From: Apiospora phragmitis
Lineage: Eukaryota > Ascomycota > Sordariomycetes > Amphisphaeriales > Apiosporaceae
Direction of reading: 5' to 3'
Assembly (NCBI GenBank): GCA_038363925.1
Contig: JAQQWL010000008.1
Coordinates: 1 to 64,000 of the forward strand
Length of the DNA stretch: 64,000 nucleotides
A program made the position numbers and the translations under genes. Numbering within the stretch: position 1 is the stretch's first letter; each line of letters starts with the position of its first letter. Positions 44,498 through 57,000 of the stretch are shown here, in pieces. Under the pieces are notes generated by a model. The model ran no database searches and was not told the origin of the DNA. It saw only the letters and a list, made by a program, of their open reading frames with translations.

Positions 44498-46610
44498 CTA
44501 TAGTGTCTCCCCTTGCGCATCACCGAGTCTCACAACCACGTCGTCCAACAATCTTGCCCGTTCTGTCACATTGAGTGGGTTCAGCAACTTCAACTCTGCA
44601 ACATCCAGGTGCCTGTTGTCGTATGTAAGACCTATGGCTGGGTCAAACATATCGGGAGCCTTGGCTTGGACCCCTAGAACAATGCCAATGGTGCCGGCCA
44701 CAATGCGTGTGGTCGACGCCAGGAACAGAATGCCGACCCAGAACCACTCCGGCCTGTAAACGTTCGACCTGTGTGTGATCACAGCATTTGTGGAGGCGCC
44801 GAAGAAAATCGGATTCGCGAGACGCCCCGGATAACAAGCGCTGGTGTTCACGTCGCAGTTGCTCGAAGAAGTAGTCCGCATCCAGGAAGTCGACTCCTTG
44901 GGCGGGGATGTGCTCCGGCCCGTAGAGGCTCAGATTCCCCGACGGCAGGTTCCCGGCAAAGGCCATGGGCGTGTGGAAGAGCTGGATGTACGTGTTCAGG
45001 ACCATGGCGGCACGCTCGGCGATGAGCGGGCTGGGCACCCGGCTCAGGTCCACGAGGGCCTCGTTCACGGGTATTTTCGATGTGTCGTTGAGGAAGTACT
45101 CGATCATGTTCGAGGACTGGGTGAAGCTTGGCGACCGCGAGAATTGTCTCGTTATCTGTTCCAGCACCGCGACAGCCCAATGGTCGAACGCCGTGAAGTT
45201 GGGGTTCCGCGAATCCGTCTGGGACCGCCTCATGGCGGTAACCGCGCAATCGCCCTGCTCGCAGCTCACTTTGTATTCGACGAGTGATTGTGTTACTGCA
45301 CAAGTGGTCGAGGTCGTGACGTTGAAGAGATAGGTGCCCGTTTGGACTTCTTCTGGCAATGCGGACCGTTGGCCAGAACCCGACAGAAACGTGATACGCC
45401 TCGGCGCTGTGAAGGAAGCATTGTGTTTCTCCGTCTCGGTCAGGTCTCTAAAACCGAGGACTATGTTGGCTCGAGCATTCGTTTTTGGCATCCAAACCCC
45501 GAACATATCATCGTACTCGCAATCATCACAGCGGGCTACGAAACCGTTCTGGAGCGATCCGTTACGCGATATCTTGGTGGGTTCACACGACAGAGAGACA
45601 TATGATGACTCCACTACAGCGGTCGAGAATTAGTTAACGAGAATTTGAGTCTAGTTTAGGAGCTAGCTTGAAACTTACAGGACATATCTGTAGTCCCTTG
45701 ACGGGGCACTCCCACTATTGGGATTCCCATGAGGGATGAATAAGTCTCGGCAGTTCTGTCATGGAATGGCACCTCAAACCAACCTTCAACGTTGGCAGAA
45801 GATTCATCCAGTCGCTCGATGCGTGGGATCTTGACATTGCCCCAGTTATCTCGGGAGTCTGCCCTGACTTCCTGGGTTTGCAGAAGGGTCGACCCAAAAG
45901 TATATTCCGTGGGAATGGGGACCACGCTCTCAAAGAGGTTGAGGTAGTAATTCTGGACGACGAGGCTCCCTCCGGCCCCCAAGTATACATAGCGCAAGGG
46001 AACCGTCTCGGTAGTTGTCTCGTTGAAGTGATGGACCAGCCTGAGAACGGCCTGGCCTCCCAGCGGAGAGAGCGACCAGAGCACAATCAACAGCACAGCG
46101 ACAACACTGGTTTCACGCAGCTGGACGGGACTGGTGGCAGCGTCAAACATTGTACGAACGTTCATCAGACGCCATAACGTCTAGTCTCATCAGCGCTTAT
46201 CATTGGTAAGGGATAGCTGACTTACTCCCATTGCTCGCCCCTTCTCAACGTAGTACCGACCAACATTCTTGAGCATTTTACCAACAAGGGCAGCAAAGAG
46301 GATAGGAAATATAGTAGGCCCCTTTTCCCCGTAGAGGTCAGTCATTGACGTTATTCAACAAAGCGAGTGTTTCCTCATACCAGTTTCATGGCAGTTTCGA
46401 TCATGGGACCAATACCCTGCAGAACCGGCTGGCCTTGTAATGCTGCAGCCGAGGCCGCAAGGACTATTTCATGAAAATCAATAGTCAGGAGGATACTGCT
46501 GTAGGCAATGGAAACAGACGTCAGACTCGCTCAGAAAAGCGATTGCTCCTAGCACCAGAAGGGCGTCGACAACCAGTGTAGAAAATATTTATGTGCTCGG
46601 GTTCCGGAGC
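44498..46610 (-). CDS. Uncharacterised fungal multi-pass membrane protein, 5' end uncertain
   Basis: Resembles a common but uncharacterised family of large fungal integral membrane proteins. In order: VVDALLVLGAIAFL (first helix); GQPVLQGIGPMIETAMKL spliced (intron 46322-46380) to GPTIFPILFAALVGKMLKNV and YYVEKGRAMG; intron 46181-46225; TLWRLMNVRTMFDAATSPVQ; SVVAVLLIVLWSLSPLGGQA (second helix region); intron 45614-45678; a long N-glycosylation-rich (NxS/T) extracytoplasmic part; and a last helix region EWFWVGILFLASTTRIVAGT near the stop at 44498-44500. Two frame breaks are inferred, near 46545 and between 44790 and 44870. The 5' exon(s) beyond about 46600 are not resolved. Family membership is by pattern recognition; no function is known to me. 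Confidence 0.65.
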
Positions 46611-48088
46611 GTCTGGGGTTGGACTGCTGTGTAAGACATCTTGGGCATCTTCATACAGGTATTCGAGTTCATTTGGAACAAGTCTGCCACTTTAAGCCTT
46701 GGTGGGCGGATGGGGACTTGCCCTATCCTTTATGTCATGTCGATACCAACATCTCTGATACTAAAGGATATCAGCTGTGACAAGTCAAGCAACAAACGTC
46801 CCCCAGCCGCCCACGCTACGAGCATCAACCCAAGCCGTGCCACCCCAGGATCGGCCGGAGCTGGGTGAACATTTGACATCAGGCCTCGTCCACTATAGGG
46901 AACTATCATCAATAATTCAAACAATAAAAGGAAAGAAGATTGTGACAACAAAGAACTAGGGAACAAAAGAGAGAAGCAACCCAGACAGATCGACTTCGGT
47001 TGGATATGATATATGACCTGTTTTGTGATGGCCATAGCTATCTACTGTTGGTCTTCAACAATTCCTGCGCCGTACCTAAGCCGTACGGCCGACCCATTTT
47101 GTATTCAGAAGACGACGTGCTACCTAAGTCTAATGGAACGGGTTATACTCCAGGCGGCTCGTAATAGAGTGTGTATTCACACCGAGTGGCTGGGCTGCTT
47201 TAAGAATCACTAATAAGTAGGAAACTGGCTCGTTTGGGTTCCAACGGTGATATGTGATTGGAGGACAGCCCCAGAGCTAGGGTTGACGCAAACATGGCAA
47301 CCTAATAAGGGCGTTGTAGCAGCCGCTTACCAAAGTGACGGTTCTCCACCGGGAACTAGTGAGTTTTTTATGTACTCGCTATACTCCGTAGATGTTTCTA
47401 TTTTGGGTGCTAATGCACTTAACGTTAGCGCAACATCCCGAGAGGTTTGTACTTTACGTGGATAGTGGGAGTTTGGACTTTGACGAATACACACGCCTTA
47501 GGGTACCGAGCATTTCCAGTAGCACATGTCAAATCACCTTCTTAATCGCCAAGATTGCTATCGTTTTCATACATTCATATTGAACATTTACGGAATGCAA
47601 TCATTACATCTCATAGCCATGTGAACCAAACCCCTATCCCCATAAGATTCAGGTAGATCGATCACAAGGCAACAACCCATCGGCAACTGTCAGGTGTGTA
47701 AGTGGGTAGACCAATCAACAGTAGGCGGACATGGAACCAGGCCCAGCTAGCTAGCACCGACAGTTGAAGCTTTGCTGCACAGATATCAGGTTGAGTCGTG
47801 TCAAAACTGCGGTCAAAACACCTTGAACCCCATTTTGCCTACTTTGAGGTATTTATTATTCCCTCTACTGGTGGACGGAATCTTGATGCGACTTCATTTA
47901 TCAGGTCAACAATGTGATCGTGCAACGACCGGGTCTTCGAATCCATTGCTCCACCAACCCCCTGCGTCCCCATCCAGCTTCTCCAACTGCTAAAATAAAT
48001 AATACCTACCCACCATCCCACCATTTGTACAACCCTCGTCATTCCTCGGCCGCATCTTCCAAACGAAGCAACCTCAGCCAACCAGATC
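46611..48088. other. Intergenic, no gene recognised
   Basis: May include the undefined first exon of the membrane protein gene on the left. Otherwise only short frames; TACCTAAG words occur near 47076 and 47111. Confidence 0.45.
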
Positions 48089-49539
48089 ATGGCGTCGCCA
48101 GTCAACGACCGCCCGCCCTCCCCTCGCCCTCTCAACTCCCCATCCCGGGCTCACCAACTTTCACCTACGCATCCACCGCAAATGTGCTCTCGTCCTACAC
48201 CTTACCCCTCCCACCCCCGCCGCGGCCTCCCCACGCCGTCCTCACCAAGGCCGACCTCGAAGCCAGCCAGACCGCCTATGCCGACCTGCTCTCGACCGCC
48301 AAGGCCTACCGTCAGGCCCTGGCCACCCTGTCCACGACCGCCTCCGCCTTCGGCGCCTCCCTCGAGGCCTGCGCCCGCCTGAAGGAGTCGCGCGCCGACG
48401 CCCTCGGCCCGCTGCCCAACGGCGGCGGCCCGAGCCTGTCCAACTCCTACACCCTCAAGCAGGGCTCCTGCACCGCCGACCTGCTGCTGGGCGCGAGCGG
48501 CGTCCACCACCTGGTCGCGAACCACCAGCAGATCCTGTCCGAGACGGTGTACCGCAGCTTCGAGGTCCCGCTCCTGCACGAGCTCGACAAGTGGCGGGCC
48601 GCCATCGACGACGAGGACGAGCGGTACCGGCGCGAGGCGGCCGCCCGGAGCCAGGAGATCCGGCGCCTCGAGAAGGAGGGGCTCAAGCTCCACAAGCAGC
48701 GCCGCCGGGACGTCTCCAAGTTCCGCGAGCACCTGGTCGAGCTCACGAGCCGGCTCGACGGCCTCACGACCCTGCACGGCGACCATGCTAGGACCTTGCT
48801 GCGCGAGAGCCAGGAGACGAGCGTCAAGATCCTAGATGCGAGCTGCAGTCTGGTGCGGGCCGAGGTGGACATCTTCGAGAGCCTGGCCCGGAAGGGGTGG
48901 AGCGGTGGCGGCCTGGACGAGCTCCTCGAGAAGGGGCGGGACCTCTTCGCCTCCGAGGACGACGCGCTGGTCGGAGCCGGCATCGTCGGGACCCCCGGCG
49001 CCCACAACGGGGTAGACGGGGCGAAGCTGTTTAGTATACTGCCGCCTAAGAGCATACTGCAGCAGGGCGACTCGGGGTCCGATTCCGGGCTGGGATCAGG
49101 CAAGTCGCGGGGTCATGGCCGTACGGACAGCCTGCTTGTCGAGACGGATCGGTACCAGAGCCTCACGGGCGCGGTGGAGAGAGAAAGGGGCGATAACGAG
49201 AGCATCTTTTCCGACTTCAACCAGAGCCGCGGCGTCCGGCCGTTCAGCCCGCAGCCCATAAGACGACACCACACGGACGTCCTCATGGGTCAGGACTCGC
49301 TTTTCCTGGGCGTTGACGAGGTAGAAGGGGCCAGGGACGTGTCTGCGCAGAGCCTCACGCTAGAACAGCAGAGAGACCGCGAGGAAGAGGAAAGCGAGGA
49401 GGACGGGGCCTCACCTTGGAAGGACGAGGGGCTGCGCAAGGCCAGCGTCGATGCACATTCTCCAGCCTCGACTGTGAAGGACAGGGAGCGTAGATGGAGC
49501 ACAACCGATAAGGACGATAACAGCTCTGAACAGGGATGA
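48089..49539 (+). CDS. IVY1: IVY1-like phospholipid-binding I-BAR protein
   Basis: Homologue of yeast Ivy1, an inverse-BAR-like vacuole/endosome protein that binds phospholipids, the Rab Ypt7 and Vps33. ATG 48089 begins MASPVNDRPP. A one-base shift in the C-rich stretch near 48111-48125 joins it to LPSPSQLPIPGSPTFTYAST. The BAR-like helical part includes LTKADLEASQTAYADLLSTA, KAYRQALATLSTTASAFGAS, LGASGVHHLVANHQQILSET, FEVPLLHELDKWRAAIDDED and KFREHLVELTSRLDGL, strongly coiled-coil. The C-terminal 200 residues are acidic, Ser-rich and disordered. With one added base it is 1452 nt, 483 aa. No intron. The exon is markedly GC-rich, with strong C/G third-position bias compared with neighbours. 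Confidence 0.85.
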
Positions 49540-50241
49540 TGCAACCTGGCAGAGGATTGAGGAAGTATTACATTGCATACACGCATACTTCATGCAAAAA
49601 TTGCCCTTTACGAAGAAACGGATCAAATGAAGTCATGGTCATGGTCGGAGTTACTAAAGCAGGTAGAGAAGCATGTCGCTCAGCGCGACAGCTCATTAGA
49701 GTCGAGAGTCTTAGAAGAGTTGGCATTCTTTAATTATACCCCCCTTTATACAATATTAGGTTACAAACGCACTTCTGGCATTTACACACATAATGATACA
49801 CTTCTACGTGTAATCAAGTGACATCCTGGCTATTTAGACGCCATGCCAGTACGAATGGAGAGACAGTTATCTGTAACATATAAAGTGTCTGTCTATAGGG
49901 ACTGTCTATGTTGTATCCCTTCACAAGATCCTGTGTAGCATTTGACGGGTTTTGTTGCGAGCCTGTTTCGTTCTTTCATCCTCCCTTAAATATGATTAAG
50001 TAGGTAGGTACCTACTCTTGAGGCTTATTCTCCCCTACCGCGCCATCGCACAAAAATCAACCAGCCAAATGCTTGAACTCCCCTCAACGCCTGTAATAAT
50101 GCACTTTTGGGGATTCTTTGAACCACACACTCGAGAGCAGTACTCTTTAAGTAGCGAGTGCTTCACCAAACCTACTTGCCGAGCAACTTAGTAGTGAGCG
50201 CATGTACCATAACCAGCCCCTTTAGCCGGGTGAAGAACTGT
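49540..50241. other. Intergenic between convergent genes
   Basis: 3' flanks of IVY1 and NUP53. Contains the GTAGGTACCTAC palindrome centred near 50010. No gene. Confidence 0.5.
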
Positions 50242-51685
50242 TTAGTCATCCTTATCGGCACTAACGATCTCTTTGCCAAACAGTCCAAACCAGCTATCCA
50301 GGCAATACATAATACGCCAGTACAGGCTCGCCCGGTTGAAGTCAAACTCCCCGTTTTCGAGTCGCGGTACCTCGTCCCCAATCATGCTGCCGCTGAACCA
50401 CTTGATGAGAGGAATGCGACTTGTCAGCCGCGCTACAACGCCGGGCTGCGGTAGTAGGGCTTGGTCGGCGGGTATCACCTTTATGCGGCGAGCTTCGGGG
50501 ATACGGCGGCAGTACTCGTTATTCGTGGCGGTGGTCGTGGCGCTTGTGGACTCGATGGGTTCATAGTCCGCCGCACGGGAGCTGAGGTAGGCCCCAGTGA
50601 TGGTAGCAGTGGAGGCAGTGCCAGTCGTGTTGGAAGACATGGTAGCAGAGTCGATGCTGTGGGTAGAGGTCTGGGACTCGGGCGGCGAGCCATGCAGATC
50701 GAAGCTCGAGTTCCGACCGCCAGCTGGAGTACCGGCCAGCCACGACTTGGGAAGTGCTGATGACATCTTGCCGTTCTGGGCCCGCGAGGCCGACGGGCGG
50801 CGCCGCTCACCGCGGAACGATCGCGGGTTAGGCTGCTCGTCCTGCAACATGCCGGCATTACCTTCCATGTCCATCACGGCAGCATCTTCCTTAGGAGGCA
50901 TGCCGCGGTAGGCCTCGGCAAATACCAAATGACCCATAATCTTTTGCGGAGAGGCGTAAATTGCTGACTCGGCCGCATCGGCCGATTCGAATGTGACCTT
51001 GATCCAGTGTTCTCCTCCATCCACGCGGTTGACCTTTGTCCTTTCCTGAGGCGTCAGGGCTCTTCTCCTGGTGAAGGCGGAATCTCGCAGCTCCGACTTG
51101 TACCGCCGCTGCTCGATGGGTGGCTCGCGCGAATAGTCCTCGCATATCCGACCAGCCAGCTGCTCATACTGACTTATCGCGGCATACTGCTGCGCCGAGG
51201 ATCTGTAGCCCCTCAAAATGACCTCGGTGGGTTCCTGCACGAAACGTGTTGTCTGGGCCGTCGCGGTACCTTCATCGGGAGACACGGTCTGGGAGAGATA
51301 GCTGGTTTTGCGTTGCGAGTTGCTCGACGCGGGAGCGGGTTCCTGGCTGGAGACGTAGTCAGCGAATAGTTTGTCGGCACCTTGCATAGTCGCATCTTCG
51401 CGTTTCGGCGGCAAGCTGCCGGTCCTCGATCGCGACCTTCTGGTCGACTTGCCGAAGGAGCCAGACTCGGGAACTGCGCGGCGTCGAGGTGCATCTCTCT
51501 GTCGATCGCTCCTAAAAACCACACGAGATTGTAAGTCGAGCCGGTCTTGAAAGTGAAGCGCGGAGTACTGGTTTAGTTCTGCATGGTACATACTCTGGGA
51601 ATATCATAGCATATGGCCTCTGGATTCCATCTTCACCGGTGTAGAGCTCGTCATCAGGGACGTTGTGTAAGATCAAGGGAGGCAT
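50242..51685 (-). CDS. NUP53: Nucleoporin NUP53 (Nup35/MPPN type)
   Basis: Inner-ring nuclear pore protein with an atypical RRM. Start ATG 51685 ([20 protein letters not shown]). One intron at 51512-51593 restores [20 protein letters not shown] and gives 1362 nt, 453 aa. Conserved: [20 protein letters not shown], the RRM-like [80 protein letters not shown] and [15 protein letters not shown]. The middle is Ser/Thr-rich. The C-terminal [15 protein letters not shown] is the expected amphipathic membrane-binding helix. Intact frame. Confidence 0.95.
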
Positions 51686-52334
51686 TGTGCTTTGACTCGG
51701 GTCGCCTGAGACGCGTTGACTGTAGCGACTTGGTTACAATGTCGAATTCCGTCCAAGTAGCAAGACCGGTCTCGAAATCGCAAGTTGAGGGTGGCCTGGA
51801 ATTTGATTCGGATAAGGCCAAGATTATGGTTGAAGAGGGCTGCAACAGTATGCGACGAGATGCGTTCAACAACAGCCCTTTGGCATAGAATTTCTAAATT
51901 GGAGAGCAATGGATGGAAGAGGCTAAAACAAACTTGTACCTAAGCCCGACCGCCCCAGCAACCAATGGCCAATGGCCAATGGGGGGGGGTTACCCATGCC
52001 TGGTGCAGTGGTACTTCGATTATTGGAGATGACAGGGGTTGGGATGAATAAAGTGCAGCTGTTTGGGCAAGTACCGACCACTGGTGAAGTGCTGAAAGAG
52101 GTACCTCAACTGCCAACTGCGTGCACATTTCCATTCCCAGCTAAACGGCAAAGGCGGCTGAAGCTTCAGTGGGGTACCGGGCTATTTCTTAACAGGCCTG
52201 GAGCTGTAGCTTCTCCAACGACATCATCGGGACTTCCAACTTTAAAGCTCCATCCACCCGTTGAACCTCATTTCAATATCACCAACTACGCCCCTCCTCA
52301 TAGCCAACAGAACAACCTTCTCACAACCTTCACA
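51686..52334. other. Bidirectional promoter region, NUP53 and FMP46
   Basis: About 650 bases between divergent starts. No coding sequence seen. A G-run lies near 51981-51989. Confidence 0.5.
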
Positions 52335-52892
52335 ATGTTTGGATTCGTATGCTCAAGATGCTCCCCATCCAATTGGTCGGAATTGGCAACTAACAAATGA
52401 TCTTGTAGCGCAAAACCAAGGACATCATCACCGTCTTCCACAAGGCGAGCTCCCCAGCTTCGTCGAGGGTGACCACCCTCCTGAAGCAGGTGTCTGCCAA
52501 TGCCACCGAGGCGGCCACTGAGGATCAGGCCAGCGACCACACGCACCAGACCCATCCCAAACGCCCGGAGTTTGACCTGAACATCACGGAAGATGCTCCT
52601 ACCACGGATCAGCTGCAAACGATCCTCGAATACGTGGGACAGAACAAAATCGGCACCGTCATCCCAGGTACCAACTCCAGCAAGGATGCTCTGAAGAAGT
52701 TCAAAGAGAGCCCCGATAACTTCAAGCGGCCAGTGGTAAGTCTCTCTAGCTGTCTAAGCTTTCCCCTCCTTCACCTACCAGCGGACTAACACCGGCCAAT
52801 AGATTGTGGATTGGAATAACGGACATGCGGTTGCCAGTGAGAACGAGTCGGAGATATTGAAGATGCTGGATAACTTGAAGAAGGGAGAGTAG
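52335..52892 (+). CDS. FMP46: FMP46-like mitochondrial thioredoxin-fold protein (DUF1687)
   Basis: Small fungal mitochondrial redox-type protein of the Fmp46/DUF1687 family; the molecular activity is only inferred for the family. Exon 1 is 12 nt (MFGF, ATG 52335). Introns 52347-52408 and 52736-52802 give 429 nt, 142 aa. Sequence: FRKTKDIITVFHKASSPASS, RVTTLLKQVSANATEAATED, FDLNITEDAPTTDQLQTILE, YVGQNKIGTVIPG, KFKESPDNFKRPVIVDWNNG and ENESEILKMLDNLKKGE. The region near the RPVIVDWNNG strand matches the family's core. Intact. Confidence 0.92.
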
Positions 52893-54066
52893 ATGTACAT
52901 TCAGCTTGATACCAATAACATCATACAACCAAGGCTCTCCTGTGTAAATATAACATTTCAAATATTCATGACTTTCTTACTCGACAGCTTTTCTTATGAT
53001 AGCCAAGTCTAACGGGCAATCTAGATGTTGTGGGTTGGCAGGGGACTCCGTCATGGCGCGGACCAGCCCAGGCCAATTCTTGTGAATCTTATTGCATTTT
53101 ATTTGACTTTTAGGTGGCTAATATACTCCTTCATGGAGTACTTCTCCATACCAGCTGACAGTATCAGGAGTTAAACAGATGCAAGATGAATTCGTTGTCA
53201 GGGTGCGAGAACTGGGGGGTAGGGACAGAAGCGTTTTCTAGGTAGACTCCAGGCATGGCAGGGTGATTGTCAGCTGGAGTGGTTTAGGTTACAAGATGCT
53301 GTAGCAACACGGGGATTGTCCGAAGATCTACAGGCACCTATAATGCCTTCACTGGGTAAACGGTAAAAATTCACATTGGATCTGTACAAGTGACAATTGA
53401 CCTCAAGCCCTGTTTACTAGGCAAGGTACCCAGCTCTCAAAAGCAGCTGCTCTCTTCCACCCTTTCATCCAAGATCAACAAAACCTCCTCTCCCACCACA
53501 TCCTTCAGACAAGAGACCGCTTCTCGATATCCACAAAAGACGAGATTTGTGCAGTCCTTGCCAGGTTCTCCTGTCTTTTTTGTTATTCTTTCACCTTTGC
53601 TATCGAGCTTTTGGTACGTAATGCAAATCCTCCCCTATCCAGTGATATCCAGGTGACTGGGTTCACATTCACATCACCCTCACCCCTCCCAATAACAACA
53701 ATAATTTGGGAGAAAACAAAAATCTATACTGTTGCCATTACTGGAGCAGTACTTTAGGTCCTTCTCCAGTTTGCTTCCATAATGAATTTTTGGGAGAATT
53801 CTTCTGCCTGATCATACACGTTGTTCTCACTCTGTTTTCATCAACAAGCTCAATCAGTGCACTTCGCACAATAGCCAATAATCTGCCCACACTGCTTTAT
53901 CCCGTCCAGACAAGAACATTACATGAAGCCCTTCACCTTTCACATATTAATTCATCGCCGAACACTGGAACTGACTTTCATGAACCAGGCCAAGCATTTG
54001 TACAATCTTCCTCACTTCACCTAAGGTTCCTTTGTACAGCACCCCGTCGCTCCCGCATGTTCATCG
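52893..54066. other. Intergenic, likely long 5' leader of the RRM gene
   Basis: Pyrimidine-rich sequence from about 53,390 to 54,060 suggests a long leader or promoter for the RRM gene. No recognised gene. Confidence 0.45.
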
Positions 54067-57000
54067 ATGCTTTCATCATCCACCATGGCGATGGCACACT
54101 TCAAGCCTGAGCTCAATGCTAGAGCAGGCCCTCCTTCTGGTTGGGATGCTAAGAACTACCTTGCATTCGAGCCGCCTATGGAGTTTTTCACAAAGCCACC
54201 CAAGAACTTGCCGGCTTACTTCTCAACTCGTATGGGCACAAGACCACGTCGTGACCCTGACATGCTCCCCACTCCCCGTCGAATTTCCCCATGGGATGCT
54301 GCCCAGATCAAGGAAGCCGCAGACACCATCAGGACCTATTGCTTCCCCATGTTCAAGCATATTGAGGAGCCTCAGTCTTACTATGATCTTCACACTTATT
54401 GGGACAGCACTGATCTCTGGGGGTTCGGCGTTCAAAATCTGTGGAATGTCCTGCAACATCTCTACTGGGAGACCCAAGGTGAGCTGCCTGGTATCATTGC
54501 AGAAGTCCGCGTCTACGTTGAAGAGTGGGTAGGTATGCTGCTGGGGAACCTCAGATGCCGAAATAGCCTATCAAAGTGGAATGATGACGAAGATGGCTAC
54601 GATATCCTTGGCGCGTTCCAGCCGGAAGACTTGAAGGATCTTGATGGTCTGGATATGTATTGGCTTCCTCTGGTACGCGATGTCCTGAAGTGTGCACGCG
54701 GACATATCCGTCGAGGCACGTACGAAGCTCCTCGCCCGACGCCTCACAAGCCAGTCCCTTCTTCCATGGCAGATCTGGAGAACAACCATGGCTTTGCTGG
54801 CTCAGAATGGAGCTGTAAGTCAACAGACAAGTCCCACACAGTATACAAACGTCTTACTGATTGCGATCATTTTCTAGTTCATACCACTGCCCGGCGTCCC
54901 CAAAGTGCTGTAGTAGCTCTTGGGGACATGGGGTTGGAACTTAGGAACGGAGCAGCCACCAAGGGGACCTGCGTTGTCGATAGATCCTCAGCAACAGCAA
55001 CCAAGGCCAGGCGTGACTCCACTATCGAGACTGCTTCCGTCAGTGGAAGTACTCCTTCAACTGTAGTGGACAAGTCCACGATCGGTACGGAGGCACATAC
55101 TCATGAGAAAACACCAAAAGCTAGCATTGCCTCATTGGGTGTCCCCAATACGCAGAACCTGGTTCGTCCAAGAGAAGAGGCTTATTCCAGCATTTCCCGT
55201 CAGAATGGTTTGGCTGTACCACCCCTGACACAGAACACCATCCGTGCTCCATTCACTACTCAAGTGTTCGCTGACAAGCCCCCGAATGCCTCTGGTGGCT
55301 GGTATACTCCTGATGGCCAGCCAAACCCGTGGTACTATCCGAGAAATTCGGCATCGCAAGCACCACGTGTGAATGGTATGGGGGCTCCAGATGGGCATCA
55401 TGACTTCTCATCTTATTCACACGCACAAAAGCCCCGTCAAACGTCTGATTGGCCTGTTGGATCTGAACATGGAGTAAGTACCACCCAATTTAAATTGAAC
55501 GGAGCAAGAGCCCCTGTCCCTTCGACCTACGACAATAGCCATGCCCGGTCCAGCAACTACCCGGAGTACAATGGCGCTGCCGCTTATGGGCCAGTCTATG
55601 TGAAGCAGGGTCAGAATCATCCCGTTAAACCTCAGTTTCAGATGCGAGCACCACTCATTGGCCCATCTCAGCAAACAGCTCCGACACCTCAGGCTGGTCA
55701 CCAGCTTTCCAGTTTGAGACATGAAGGCACTGGCTTGTGGCCACACGCGTCTAATAGGCATCAGCTCACACATGGCTTCCACCAAGTACCCGGCCAACAA
55801 CACACCACTCTTCGTTATGGAAATGTAACCACCCGGTGTGTGACTAACGCAAGCAGTTATGCTGATCAGCCTTCAGTCCCTCGACACTGGGAGAACCCTG
55901 GGGTTGGGTTTGACCAGATCGACAACCGCCACCGGATGTCGTCGCAGTCATTTGGGACCACAAGCATTCCCTCTCGTAGGGATACAACCTCTTCTGTTCA
56001 CAGCATCTCACACGATCCCAGTTGTCTCAATGCTCACCGACTTAAGACAGTGGGTCCCTCTCTTCAACAATGTTTTGTTGCTTGTCCTTGCGAATTTTGT
56101 CAGGACAAGGACCGCACTCTTTATGTTGGTCCTTTCCAACCAGGAGAGCTATTAAGTCCTGAATCCGAGAGAAAGGTATTTGATGCCTTCTCTGCCTTTG
56201 GCGATATCATAAACCTGACCATTACCAAATCTCGTGGCGCTGCATTCGTTAGGTAAGAATTGGTCTGCAATCCTCGTTTCCTCTAACCTAGTTTACTGAT
56301 AATGGTTTTAGATTCAAGAAACGCAGCTCGGCATTTGAGGCAAAAGTCCAGCTCAATGGCAAAATGTTCGATTTCTGTGAGCGAAGTATCAAAGTCAACT
56401 ATGCCTTTGGTTCACAGTACTACGTACCATTCATTACCAATCGCCAAAGACAGCTGAACAACCCTACCATGAATGGATTCGACATACAGGGTGAAGCTCG
56501 TCCTGCACAGATGGTTGCCAAGAATGTCACGCGAGCTCCTCGAGAACAGGTGAATTCATTACTGGCAAAACAGCATGCATTAGTGCCGAGAGTCAATGAT
56601 GTTCTGAATCACATGCATCATTCGTCATCAGCCGACGAACCTTCCGAGGATGGCACTGCGATACTACACAATGTCACATTGCCAGGACAGGATGATGTTA
56701 CCCAGCCAGCTCCTAAGAGTAACGAAGATACCTTCACAGGCCTGGATGCAGATAGCGGATCTGACAAGCCTGTGAGCAATGTACGCAATGTGGCTATGCT
56801 TGAGGATTCAGGGGAGACCTTGGCTTTTAAGGACAAGCATATCGGCGATGTTTCTGATCCCGATGTTGGTCATGATGCTATTGTGAATGAGCAGGAAGGA
56901 CAAACTACATCCCAGCTATCCAGCCGCACCATAACCCCAAGTGGCAGTACCCCTGTCTCACCCACAAACAACACCTCCGGTCAATCGTCGAGAGAACAAG

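Noticed and set aside
48202..48786. 194-codon open frame on the minus strand
   Set aside because: Antisense within the GC-rich IVY1 exon; long frames on the opposite strand are expected from the strong third-position G/C bias.
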